This document shows, one piece after another, positions 25,525-33,842 of a stretch of DNA of 64,000 nt. The notes below the pieces were generated by a model. That model made no database searches. It was not told the DNA's origin and saw nothing but the letters and a program-made list of their open reading frames with translations. Made by a program: the position numbers and the translations under genes. Every line of letters begins with the position of its first letter. The stretch's first letter is position 1. Source of the stretch: Dichloromethanomonas sp964477085 (GTDB taxonomy: Bacteria; Bacillota; Desulfitobacteriia; Desulfitobacteriales; Syntrophobotulaceae); NCBI GenBank assembly GCA_964477085.1, contig CAYZDF010000004.1, positions 18,496 through 82,495 on the forward strand, read 5' to 3'.

Positions 25525-26025
25525 ATGTTTAATCTAAAAATTCCTCACGACGTGTATTATATGGTTTTTGCTATTATAATGGCTGTCTTCATGTTGACCC
25601 TCATTCCCAGGAAAGAGATCAAAAACCTCTTTGGATTGTGTATTTTTTGGGGGTATTTCGTCAGCTTTGTATTCATTCAGCTTTTTGCACCATCGTTATT
25701 TGATCTCTTTGTCTGGGAGCAAACAGCGTTTACATTTTTGGGATCTCCCCTTCTAATTAATATTTCCTGGGTTCCTGCTATGATGATCTTTCTCTACTTT
25801 AAACCAGAAACTAAACACCTTTATTGGTTATACATCCTCTCGCTTTCATTTATAAGTGGAGGAATCGACTCCGTCTTTGAGCAGTTAGGAATACTTCATT
25901 ACATTTACTGGAGTCCCATAGCCAGATCCGTTGTTGCTCTGGTCTGGTTCCTCGCAGCAACCTGCCACTATAATTATGTCTATCATGGTGAATGGAAAGT
26001 TTTTGCGCCAGAAAGAAAGTTATAA
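25525..26025 (+). CDS. CBO0543-like membrane protein
   Basis: 166 residues with about five hydrophobic segments. Conserved-looking pieces are WGYFVSFVFIQLFAPSLF, ISWVPAMMIFLYFKPE and SGGIDSVFEQLGILHY, followed by a C-terminal YHGEWKVF. This resembles the CBO0543 family of membrane proteins common in Clostridia and Bacilli, of unknown function. The ribosome binding site is weak (CAGGGTGA). It is a single gene after the feo operon. Confidence 0.65.
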   Translation: MFNLKIPHDVYYMVFAIIMAVFMLTLIPRKEIKNLFGLCIFWGYFVSFVFIQLFAPSLFDLFVWEQTAFTFLGSPLLINISWVPAMMIFLYFKPETKHLYWLYILSLSFISGGIDSVFEQLGILHYIYWSPIARSVVALVWFLAATCHYNYVYHGEWKVFAPERKL

Positions 26026-26201
26026 TTATACCAGTTATTCTAGACATAAAAAAGATACATATTTATGTTGAAAAATTGAGTTTTGCGACCAAGAAGGCAG
26101 TTTAGCTTTTTTGGTTTTTTCTTTGCTTGTTTTTAGATAGAATGGAATCATCAATTGAACACTCCACCTTGTTACGGCACGGCAAATTCTTTCAATTTAA
26201 T

Positions 26202-26230
26202 TGCAACCAAATTACTTTATTGGATGTCTA
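26202..26230 (+). promoter_or_regulatory. possible ECF-type promoter of the first sigma cluster
   Basis: TGCAACC at 26202-26208 and TGTCTA at 26225-26230 lie 17 bp apart (from AAC to TGTC) just upstream of the sigma factor gene. This resembles ECF promoters (AAC-rich -35, CGTC-like -10) and would allow autoregulation. The -10 is one base off. Confidence 0.35.
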
Positions 26231-26255
26231 AATGGTAGAGGAAGGGGGGGAACCG

Positions 26256-26792
26256 TTGGAAGATCGAAATTGGCAGATAATTGATGACTGGATGAGGCAG
26301 TATGGTGACAGAATAATACGCGTTGTCTACCTGATCATCGATGATTACCATCTGGCTGAAGAGATTACCCAAGAGGTCTTTGTCAGAGCCTATAACAGCC
26401 TGGATTCCTTCCGCAGCGAATCTTCAGCCTATACCTGGCTTTATCGGATCGCCCTTAACCTCACTAGGAATTATCTAAATAGGAAGTTTAAAATTCGCTT
26501 TCTCCCTCTCGCTGATGAAGAAAGAGCAGATCTAATATCGGAACCCCTGGAGGAAAAGGCTATCCGCTTAAGTATAAGTCAGAGCATCAGAAAGTGTATC
26601 CGAAAGTTGCCTGAGATCTATCGGGAAGTTATCATTCTACATTACTTTGAAGAAATGAAGGTGACGGAGATCGCTCAGGTCCTTCAACAGTCGGAAGGTA
26701 CCGTAAAAAGTAGGCTTTCCCGAGGAAGAGAGTCACTGGAAAATATGATGAGAAAGGAGGGTCTGGAATATGGAGGACAAAGATTTCTTTAA
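26256..26792 (+). CDS. ECF sigma factor (first module)
   Basis: 178 residues from a TTG at 26256 placed after GAAGGGGGGG; an ATG at 26232 in the same frame has no site. The sigma-2 region (EEITQEVFVRAYNSLDSF and TWLYRIALNL) and the sigma-4 helix-turn-helix (IYREVIILHYFEEMKVTEI, then GTVKSRLSRGRESL) are complete with a short linker, as in group 4 sigma factors. It overlaps the next gene by 23 bp, which is the usual sigma/anti-sigma arrangement. Confidence 0.92.
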   Translation: MEDRNWQIIDDWMRQYGDRIIRVVYLIIDDYHLAEEITQEVFVRAYNSLDSFRSESSAYTWLYRIALNLTRNYLNRKFKIRFLPLADEERADLISEPLEEKAIRLSISQSIRKCIRKLPEIYREVIILHYFEEMKVTEIAQVLQQSEGTVKSRLSRGRESLENMMRKEGLEYGGQRFL

Positions 26793-27159
26793 AGACTTGA
26801 TTAAGAACTGTCTGGAAGAAGAAATAAGAAATATACATTTTACAGATGATGCTAAAGACAGAGTAAAGTCCAGAATCAATGAGAAAAGGATGAGTTCAAG
26901 GCTGACTACCTTAAATTCCCCTGCAGCACATCGTTGGATTAAGCCAGTGTATATTCCGCTTAAAGCGGTATCCTTATGTCTGGTGGTTTTTGTTTTGCTA
27001 ACCACTCTCTACTCCAGAGCCTTCTTTTATGTATCGCCACAAGAGCTTGCTAGGTTTGAAAATAGACAGAAGATTATCGTACATGATGGTGGAGTACCTT
27101 TTGGTGCTGTGCAACATCTTATCGCTTCTTCTGTGGTCAACGAAAAAAGGGGTTGGTAA
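26770..27159 (+). CDS. probable membrane anti-sigma factor
   Basis: 129 residues. The N-terminal ~60 residues are charged and helical (FKDLIKNCLEEEIRN, DDAKDRVKSRINEKR), with one membrane helix at about residues 62-84. A short outer part of about 45 residues follows. There is no zinc HxxxCxxC motif, so it is not a ZAS-type anti-sigma. Its overlap with the sigma gene and single-span topology point to an anti-sigma role. The ATG follows GAAAGGAGG inside the sigma gene. Confidence 0.65.
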   Translation: MEDKDFFKDLIKNCLEEEIRNIHFTDDAKDRVKSRINEKRMSSRLTTLNSPAAHRWIKPVYIPLKAVSLCLVVFVLLTTLYSRAFFYVSPQELARFENRQKIIVHDGGVPFGAVQHLIASSVVNEKRGW

Positions 27160-27161
27160 AT

Positions 27162-29468
27162 GTGAGAGAAATCGTAGTTAAACAAAGGTCATTGGCGATC
27201 CTGGCGCTAGTGATTATTACAGCAGTGGTAATCGTATATCTGAAAACACCAGAACTTCTGGCATCTCAAATTAACAAATATGAAGAGATAGATAGCCCCA
27301 AAGCTGTTATCCTTAAAGAAAGACTGATGAAATTTTTTCCTGGTTCAGAAGAAGCACGATGGGAGGTTTTGGCACTTGTTGACCAGCAGCTCCAAAGGGA
27401 AGGGAGAATAACGATCGGCCCTGATTTTATTGGCGGAGGAGTAGGTCCGGATATCATCTTCAGCGTGGAAGAGGTTATTGGTTTTCTCAAGAAAGTGGCT
27501 GCTGCACAGGATATGGAAGCGTGGAAGTATACCTGTTACGAAAGAATAGCTCAGCTACTGGAACTACAGGGGGAATATGAAGGTGCCGAAGCCAACTACC
27601 TGATTGCAGCGGAAGGGTTTGAAAAAGACAAGAAAGACCATCGGGCTGCAGAGGTAAATAGGAGTTTAATCAATATGTACCTGGAGGCGGGAAAGTTTAA
27701 TAAGGCTTTACTTCTTGTCCAGGAAAGTCTTCAAAAATATAGTAACCAGATGAAAGGCGATTTCCTGGTGAAGCAGGGAGATGTCTACTTTGGCCTTGGC
27801 GAATACGATCAAGCTGAACGTATTTACAAGGAGGCGCTTGAGCAGGCGAAGAAGGATTGGGAGGATTTCAAGACGCATTTTAAGGCCAATCGGAGTGATA
27901 AAGCAGAAAATATCAATGCCACCCTCGAAGATCAACCTGTCTACCATCATAGTAAAACCAAGCTGGATTTAATTGCATCGCTCAAAGACGAAGATAAAGG
28001 TAAAAGTAGTTCGGTAAAGGGACAAATCCTGACGGGAGATACTTCTATATCCAATGTTTTGGTGTATTTGGTAAATGAGAAGACTTATGAGGGCAGGATG
28101 GGAAATTTTGCAGATATTTCAAGCAATCCTCCGGTTCTTACGGATGCTCAGGGTAAATTCGAGTTTCGGCCTGTTATTCCTGGCAAATACTTTATCGTCT
28201 TGGGCTTTAAACCCGAAGACCTCGAGGGGATCGGACGTTTCAAAGGGCTTGAGACCTTCAAGGTGGAGGCTGGAAAGCCAACAGAACTCTGCTATGTACT
28301 CCGGCCAAGAGTCAAAGTCATCGAACCTGCTGGAAAACAAACCTTTAATCAAGGACAGGAGATGAAGATATCCTGGGAAGAAGTACCCCAAGCTTCTACC
28401 TATAATCTTCATATTACTCTCAAGTTTGACAGCGGGTGCTATGTTTCAAGAGTATACCGCAAGAATCTAAAGGGTAATTCATATATCTTTAATCCCCGTG
28501 GGTTAGAACTAAGAGAGATGAATTTTGTCGCCAGAGGCGATGGGTTTGTCCTGGCTCCTTCGGCAGTCCTTGGAAGCTTCTATCCGGGTGCAGAAATTTT
28601 CTTTGTGATAGAAGCCCTGGATAAGGACGGAAGGTCGATTTCTGACAGTGAGGGTTACGTTCTACAATTGAATGGTAACTACCCTTCGATTATGGTCGAA
28701 GAGGCAGAACCACTATCCGCTGGTGATCAGTATGTCATAGAGAAGAACTATGATGAGGCGGTCCGTGCTTATCAGGATGCTCTCCAAAATAATCCCGATG
28801 ATCCTTATACCCTGCTTTCGTTAGCCAGACTCTATAGTTCAGGATGGACTGAAGGAACAGAAGACCGAGATAAGGCTGTCTATTACTATCGGAAGGTTTT
28901 AAAGGTCACCAACGAGACATTCATCATGGAAGAAGTGGCATCCGCAGCAGTAGCTGCCGGTGACTATAAGTTAGGGATCTCGCTTTTTAAGCAAATAGAA
29001 GAGCAACTGGAAGTCGATAGTTTCTGGTCTCACTTAATAGGTGAACTTTATTTTAAAACTGGTAAACCCGATAAGGCCCTTGCCTATTATCTTAAGTATC
29101 TGGACAGTCAGAAAGAGTTCAGGGATTTGGGTCCCGTCGCAGCCATGCTTTATCAAAATGATGTGAATGGTGCCATTAAACTGCTCAAGACCAAGGATTA
29201 TTCACAGAAAGTCCGGTATAATGCTGACGGTCAGACTGCGGAAGCTGCCGATATTAGTACGATCGTAACTAACTTAGAAAAATACCAGGATGGAACGCCA
29301 AGTGTCTTAAGCCAGGAAGATTTTAAGAAGTACCTGATAGAGATCATAAAGATTGATGGCCCTGATCGATTTGAAAAAGTGAAAACGATGCAGGCAAAGA
29401 TTCTAATATTCGGCGAGAATGATGTTCTTATTCAGGTCTTAAATGAGCTTGCTATTGACCGGCGTTAG
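27162..29468 (+). CDS. membrane-anchored TPR protein with carboxypeptidase-regulatory-like domain
   Basis: About 768 residues from GTG 27162 (AAGGGG upstream); TTG 27153 is the alternative. One N-terminal anchor helix (near residues 10-28, AILALVIITAVVIVYL) puts the rest outside. TPR-type repeats occupy about residues 120-220 (EGAEANYLIAAEGF, GEYDQAERIYKEAL) and 520-720. Between them lies a beta-rich CarboxypepD_reg-like domain (SSVKGQILTGD..ISNVLVYL, then LTDAQGKFEFRPVIPGKY) followed by a fibronectin-III-like stretch. It follows the anti-sigma gene and overlaps or abuts it, so it belongs to the same operon. It is likely an envelope scaffold; the enzymatic role is none that I can see. Confidence 0.75.
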   Translation: MREIVVKQRSLAILALVIITAVVIVYLKTPELLASQINKYEEIDSPKAVILKERLMKFFPGSEEARWEVLALVDQQLQREGRITIGPDFIGGGVGPDIIFSVEEVIGFLKKVAAAQDMEAWKYTCYERIAQLLELQGEYEGAEANYLIAAEGFEKDKKDHRAAEVNRSLINMYLEAGKFNKALLLVQESLQKYSNQMKGDFLVKQGDVYFGLGEYDQAERIYKEALEQAKKDWEDFKTHFKANRSDKAENINATLEDQPVYHHSKTKLDLIASLKDEDKGKSSSVKGQILTGDTSISNVLVYLVNEKTYEGRMGNFADISSNPPVLTDAQGKFEFRPVIPGKYFIVLGFKPEDLEGIGRFKGLETFKVEAGKPTELCYVLRPRVKVIEPAGKQTFNQGQEMKISWEEVPQASTYNLHITLKFDSGCYVSRVYRKNLKGNSYIFNPRGLELREMNFVARGDGFVLAPSAVLGSFYPGAEIFFVIEALDKDGRSISDSEGYVLQLNGNYPSIMVEEAEPLSAGDQYVIEKNYDEAVRAYQDALQNNPDDPYTLLSLARLYSSGWTEGTEDRDKAVYYYRKVLKVTNETFIMEEVASAAVAAGDYKLGISLFKQIEEQLEVDSFWSHLIGELYFKTGKPDKALAYYLKYLDSQKEFRDLGPVAAMLYQNDVNGAIKLLKTKDYSQKVRYNADGQTAEAADISTIVTNLEKYQDGTPSVLSQEDFKKYLIEIIKIDGPDRFEKVKTMQAKILIFGENDVLIQVLNELAIDRR

Positions 29469-29521
29469 TTTCATACGGGTTAAGTAAACAAATCCACATT
29501 TAGCTTACTGGGGGCGATGCA

Positions 29522-30601
29522 ATGCCTGATATACTTACGCACTTAATGTTAGGAGAAGATGTTCATGAATATTTGCATGAACGGGGAAAGGAAGGCCAAG
29601 ACTTGGCTCAAAAAGCAGCCTCGGTGATTGCTAAGCGTTTTGACCTTTTTATCTTTGGCACACAAGGACCGGATGTTTTCTTCTACCATAATTTTTGGCC
29701 TTGGCTCAGAAAGAAAAGCTTAAGCAAATTTGGAAGTAGACTTCATTTGGAGAAGACAGGTGATTTCTTTATTCAAAGTTTAAAATACCTTAAGGAAATT
29801 AAAGGATCGTTAAACGATAAGCCTTTAGAAAGTCATCATTACTCGTCAGATGACTGCGAAGCTATTTTTGCTTACCTCTGCGGATGTCTTTGCCACTTTA
29901 TCCTGGATAAGAATGTTCATCCCTATGTATACCGTCTGGCTGGCTTTGATTTTGAACAAGGGAAAGAGAAGGGTTATCATTCCTTTCGGCATCAAAAGCT
30001 GGAGGCGATCATTGATTGTATCCTTCTCCAAAGAAAAAGGAACAAAGACGCCAGTCTGGAACCGATTCATGAACTGCTTAAACTAAAAGAAGATTTTCCT
30101 ATTAATTTAGGCCTGTTCTACAGCCAGGTAATCCAAAACGTCTATGGGATAGATCTTAATGAAAGTGCATTAAAGCAAGCTTTTCGGGATATGACCACAG
30201 GGGTAAGACTGATCTATGATCCACATCATGTCAAGAAAAGACTGTTTACCATCTTAGGGAAAATAGTAGGTAAGGAGATCCGGCTGCCACGACCTTTATA
30301 TCCGGTACCTCTCGCCATTGATCAGGGAACCGATTATTTAAATGATAAACGTTTGGCTTGGTGTCATCCCTTGGACGAAAAAGAAGAATATGTGAGTTCT
30401 TTCCTCGATATCTTTGAACAGAGTGTTCTGGAAGCTGTTGAGAGCATCATGAATGCTGCAGACTATGTTTTTAAAAGTTTCGAAACACTCGATTCTATGT
30501 TTAAAAATATCTCCTACCTCACCAATAAAGAATGGGGAACAGAGACTGCTTGGAGAAATGCCAAAGGAGAAGGGATATTAACTAATTTAAGGATACTGTG
30601 A
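29522..30601 (+). CDS. zinc-dependent phospholipase C-like protein
   Basis: 359 residues. The beginning MPDILTHLMLGEDV and later FGTQGPDVFFYHNFW, CGCLCHFILDKNVHPYV and RHQKLEAIID follow the zinc-ligand pattern of the Zn_dep_PLPC family (His/Asp residues of the three-zinc site). There is no signal peptide, so it is probably cytoplasmic, unlike secreted phospholipase C. The substrate may be a phospholipid or other phosphoester. The gene follows the TPR gene by 53 bp on the same strand; it may share the sigma-controlled operon. Confidence 0.75.
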   Translation: MPDILTHLMLGEDVHEYLHERGKEGQDLAQKAASVIAKRFDLFIFGTQGPDVFFYHNFWPWLRKKSLSKFGSRLHLEKTGDFFIQSLKYLKEIKGSLNDKPLESHHYSSDDCEAIFAYLCGCLCHFILDKNVHPYVYRLAGFDFEQGKEKGYHSFRHQKLEAIIDCILLQRKRNKDASLEPIHELLKLKEDFPINLGLFYSQVIQNVYGIDLNESALKQAFRDMTTGVRLIYDPHHVKKRLFTILGKIVGKEIRLPRPLYPVPLAIDQGTDYLNDKRLAWCHPLDEKEEYVSSFLDIFEQSVLEAVESIMNAADYVFKSFETLDSMFKNISYLTNKEWGTETAWRNAKGEGILTNLRIL

Positions 30602-30691
30602 ATTGACATTAAACGATAATTACAACTACTAAATATTAGCTTTTTAGCCACTCCGTGGTATAATATTATTCGCTTGGGGTTTTTCGAGAAG

Positions 30692-30730
30692 TTGGCTCGA
30701 TTATTTAGATATTGTTGATTCTTGAGCCAA
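30692..30730 (+). promoter_or_regulatory. inverted repeat upstream of htpG
   Basis: TTGGCTC (30692-30698) and GAGCCAA (30724-30730) form an inverted repeat with a 25-bp spacer. It is not a CIRCE element (TTAGCACTC/GAGTGCTAA). A shorter repeat, TCAAG-AATA-CTTGA, follows near 30757-30770. Heat-shock operator function is only a guess. Confidence 0.25.
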
Positions 30731-30787
30731 AAGTTCTAAAGTTAAAATCGATTTCTCAAGAATACTTGAAAAATGGGAGGGTTGGTA

Positions 30788-32665
30788 ATGACGAATAACC
30801 AAGTTGAGACGAGAGAGTTTCAAACAGAGATCAGGCAATTGCTGGATATTGTTATTAATTCTCTCTACACAGACCGTGATATCTTTCTGAGAGAGTTAAT
30901 TTCCAATGCAGCTGATGCTACGGAGAAGTTACGGTATTTAAAGCTTTCCGGAAATGAAGTCAATGACCCTGAGCTGCCACTTCAAATCTCGATCGATATG
31001 GATGAAGCTGGAAATACCCTGACCATAGCTGATAATGGAATTGGCATGACAAGGGAAGAACTGATCGAAAATCTGGGTACCATCGCTCATTCCGGTTCGA
31101 AAGCGTTCATCAAGCATTTAGCCGAAGCTCAAAAAGAATCCGGATCAAGTGGTGTACAAGCTGATTTAAGTCTAATCGGGCAGTTTGGTGTTGGTTTTTA
31201 TTCTGCTTTCATGGTCGCCGACAAGGTCACTCTTTATACCCGTTCCTATTCTCCAGGTTCTGAAAGCTTGATCTGGACGTCGGATGGCAGCGGGAATTAT
31301 TCCATTGAGAAGGGTGAGCATGGTGAACGAGGAACACGGATTGTTCTAAGTTTAAAAGAGGATGCCAAGAATTATAGTCAAGCTGATAATATTAAACGTA
31401 TTATTAAACAGTATTCCAGCTTTGTGCCCTATCCAGTTCTTGTGAATGGGGAAAAAGCCAATACAGTTGAGGCTATCTGGACAAAGAACACCTCTCAAAT
31501 AACCGATGAAGAATACACTGACTTTTATAAATATATTGCCAATGCTTATGATGAACCGACTTATCGGCTGCACTTTTCTTCCGATGCGCCATTATCCATC
31601 AAAGCACTTCTCTTTGTCCCTAATGAGAATTACGAACGTTTTGGTTTCAGCCGGATGGAGAGAGGGGTTAATCTCTTCTGCAAAAAGGTTCTCATTCAAG
31701 AGAAATCGGAAGCGATCGTTCCGGAATGGCTGAGATTTGTACGCGGAGTGATCGATAGCGAAGAATTGCCCTTGAATATCTCCAGAGAGACGCTTCAGGA
31801 CAATGCCTTAGTATCTAAGCTCAATAAAGTGGTGACGGGCCGTTTCCTCAAATTTTTAGACGAACAGGCCAAGGATGATCCTGCTAAATACAAAGCGTTC
31901 TGGGAAAAGTTTGGGAACTTTATCAAAGAAGGTGCTGCCACGGATTTCGTGCACAAGGATGCACTGGTAAAACTTCTTCGCTTCGAGTCTAATAAGACGA
32001 CTGAGGGAGAGCTTATCTCCCTGGAAACCTATGTGGAACGTATGCAGGAGGATCAAAAAGCGATCTATTATATCAGCGGTTCTAACCGGGAGGTTATCGA
32101 ATCCGGACCTTACCTGGAAATCTTCAAGGATAAAGGCATAGAAGTTCTTTATACGTATGAAACCATCGACGACTATGTTCTGGATAATCTGCATGAATTC
32201 CAGGGTAAAAAAATCGTTTCCGCAGACCAGGACAGCGAAGATCTGCCTGCACCCAGTGAACAAAAAAATCAAGCGGCAGAAATTCCTGAAGATGAAGCTC
32301 AGGCCTTAATGACATGGTTTAAAGAAACGCTTGAAACCAAGGTAACGGAGGTACGCCTGTCCAAACGGTTAGTTGACAGCCCTGCAGTTCTCCTAAGCTC
32401 ATTCGGAACGCATAGTATGCACCGCATGATGCAGCTCATGAATAAAGACTTAGGAAACACACCGGCAGGTATCCTGGAGCTCAATAGCCGTTCACCCATC
32501 ATCAAAGGGATAAACGAATTACGCAAAGCTGATGATCCCTTTGCGGTAGCAGCAGCTCAACAGGTACTGGAAACAGCCCAGATTGCAGCAGGTCTTATTA
32601 TCGACCCCCGTAATATGGTTAATCGCCTGTATGGGATACTTGAGAGGGCTGTGACACCAAAATAA
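30788..32665 (+). CDS. htpG: molecular chaperone HtpG (Hsp90)
   Basis: 625 residues from ATG 30788, 8 nt after GGGAGGG. The N-terminal ATPase domain has the GHKL motifs LRELISNAADATEKLR, DNGIGMTREEL and GQFGVGFYSAFMVADKV. The middle domain carries the catalytic arginine segment LPLNISRETLQ. The C-terminal dimerisation domain follows. No MEEVD tail is present, as expected for bacteria. It is an ATP-driven folding chaperone. It is a single gene with a terminator. Confidence 0.97.
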   Translation: MTNNQVETREFQTEIRQLLDIVINSLYTDRDIFLRELISNAADATEKLRYLKLSGNEVNDPELPLQISIDMDEAGNTLTIADNGIGMTREELIENLGTIAHSGSKAFIKHLAEAQKESGSSGVQADLSLIGQFGVGFYSAFMVADKVTLYTRSYSPGSESLIWTSDGSGNYSIEKGEHGERGTRIVLSLKEDAKNYSQADNIKRIIKQYSSFVPYPVLVNGEKANTVEAIWTKNTSQITDEEYTDFYKYIANAYDEPTYRLHFSSDAPLSIKALLFVPNENYERFGFSRMERGVNLFCKKVLIQEKSEAIVPEWLRFVRGVIDSEELPLNISRETLQDNALVSKLNKVVTGRFLKFLDEQAKDDPAKYKAFWEKFGNFIKEGAATDFVHKDALVKLLRFESNKTTEGELISLETYVERMQEDQKAIYYISGSNREVIESGPYLEIFKDKGIEVLYTYETIDDYVLDNLHEFQGKKIVSADQDSEDLPAPSEQKNQAAEIPEDEAQALMTWFKETLETKVTEVRLSKRLVDSPAVLLSSFGTHSMHRMMQLMNKDLGNTPAGILELNSRSPIIKGINELRKADDPFAVAAAQQVLETAQIAAGLIIDPRNMVNRLYGILERAVTPK

Positions 32666-32687
32666 AATTCATTTAGAGTTTCCGTAG

Positions 32688-32738
32688 ATGCCACGAGGAA
32701 GTGTACACCAATATTGATGTAATCCTTGTGGCATTTTT
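32688..32738 (+). terminator. intrinsic terminator of htpG
   Basis: ATGCCACGAGGA (32688-32699) / TCCTTGTGGCAT (32723-32734) with one wobble pair is followed by TTTTGT. Confidence 0.75.
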
Positions 32739-32805
32739 GTAGACTGAAAACTATTTTTAATATTTTTCTTTGATTATATTATTGATGGCGCGATATTAGA
32801 TTGGG

Positions 32806-33522
32806 GTGAGGACTATTTCTATTTTACTCTACGGGTTATTGGCCGGGCTGGTTACGGGTGTTGGTGCTATTATTTCCATTCTGCTGGGGAAAATTACGAA
32901 GAAGGTGTTATCTATATCTTTGGGTTTTGCTTCAGGAATCATGATCGGAATATCCACCCTGGGGCTGATCCCTTCCAGTTTGGAAATGGGTAATACGTAT
33001 ATTTGTATTGCGGGGTTTATTGTTGGAGCATTATTTCTTTTCTTAATCGATATCTCAATTCCCCATGTACATAAGGCGGAGACAGATAGCAACAAGTATG
33101 TTAAGATGGGATATTTTATCGCCTTAGGAATTACCTTGCACAATCTTCCTGAAGGGATCGCCATTGGAGCTACCCATGAGGTATCTCACCAGATGGGGAT
33201 ATATACTGCAATTACCATCGGTTTACATAATATTGCTGAAGGTCTATGTGTTGCTATGCCCTTATGTTTAGGTAATGTACGGAAATCAAGAACTATTCTC
33301 ATTACGACCATGACAGGTCTATCCACACTCATAGGGACACTTTTAGGTATAATATTTGGACTCATATCTCCGTTAGTCATCGCCTTTTTCCTGGCGTTTG
33401 CGGCAGGGGCCATGATCTACATCAGCAGCGATGAACTGATTCCTAACAGTCATAGTTCCCACAGTGAATTCGCCAATGTAGGTATCATCTTTGGCTTTAT
33501 TATTGCTTTGTTTTTATCTTAG
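32806..33522 (+). CDS. ZIP family divalent metal transporter
   Basis: 238 residues and about eight membrane helices. The two metal-binding helices carry HNLPEGIAIG and HNIAEGLCVA, the classic ZIP signature. A short His-containing loop (HVHKAE) lies between helices three and four. It moves Zn(II) or a related divalent ion across the membrane; the direction and metal are not certain. The start GTG 32806 has no good ribosome binding site (GGGGTGAGG). Confidence 0.9.
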   Translation: MRTISILLYGLLAGLVTGVGAIISILLGKITKKVLSISLGFASGIMIGISTLGLIPSSLEMGNTYICIAGFIVGALFLFLIDISIPHVHKAETDSNKYVKMGYFIALGITLHNLPEGIAIGATHEVSHQMGIYTAITIGLHNIAEGLCVAMPLCLGNVRKSRTILITTMTGLSTLIGTLLGIIFGLISPLVIAFFLAFAAGAMIYISSDELIPNSHSSHSEFANVGIIFGFIIALFLS

Positions 33523-33631
33523 AAAAACTCTCGATGTGTTATAGTTGCTGTTATGACATTATATAAAATGCATACTGCAGATTGGTTTGGGACTCAAAAC
33601 AATGGCGCATGAATCAGAAGCTGAATAATAA

Positions 33632-33664
33632 TGAATGCCACGATCTATACCGTCGTGGCATTCA
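33632..33664. terminator. stem-loop between the ZIP gene and the convergent kinase gene
   Basis: TGAATGCCACGA (33632-33643) / TCGTGGCATTCA (33653-33664) is a 12-bp stem in the 320-bp gap. It probably serves as a bidirectional terminator. The stem sequence resembles that of the htpG terminator. I see no gene in the rest of the gap. Confidence 0.6.
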
Positions 33665-33842
33665 TTATGTATTTTTAGGTTTGTTGTTATTTCGTTTATA
33701 AATATCCATATTATTTTGGAAAAAAAAGAAAATCTAAGTAACAGGTACATCTCCTCTTGGAATCGGAGCAGAGTATCGGTTATAATTCTGGGTGATGAAC
33801 TTTGGTGAGGGAAGAGATGTCACATCAAAGAACAAAGATCAT

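Noticed and set aside
30661..30787. CIRCE heat-shock operator before htpG
   Set aside because: The inverted repeat does not match TTAGCACTC/GAGTGCTAA and the spacer is 25 bp, not 9.
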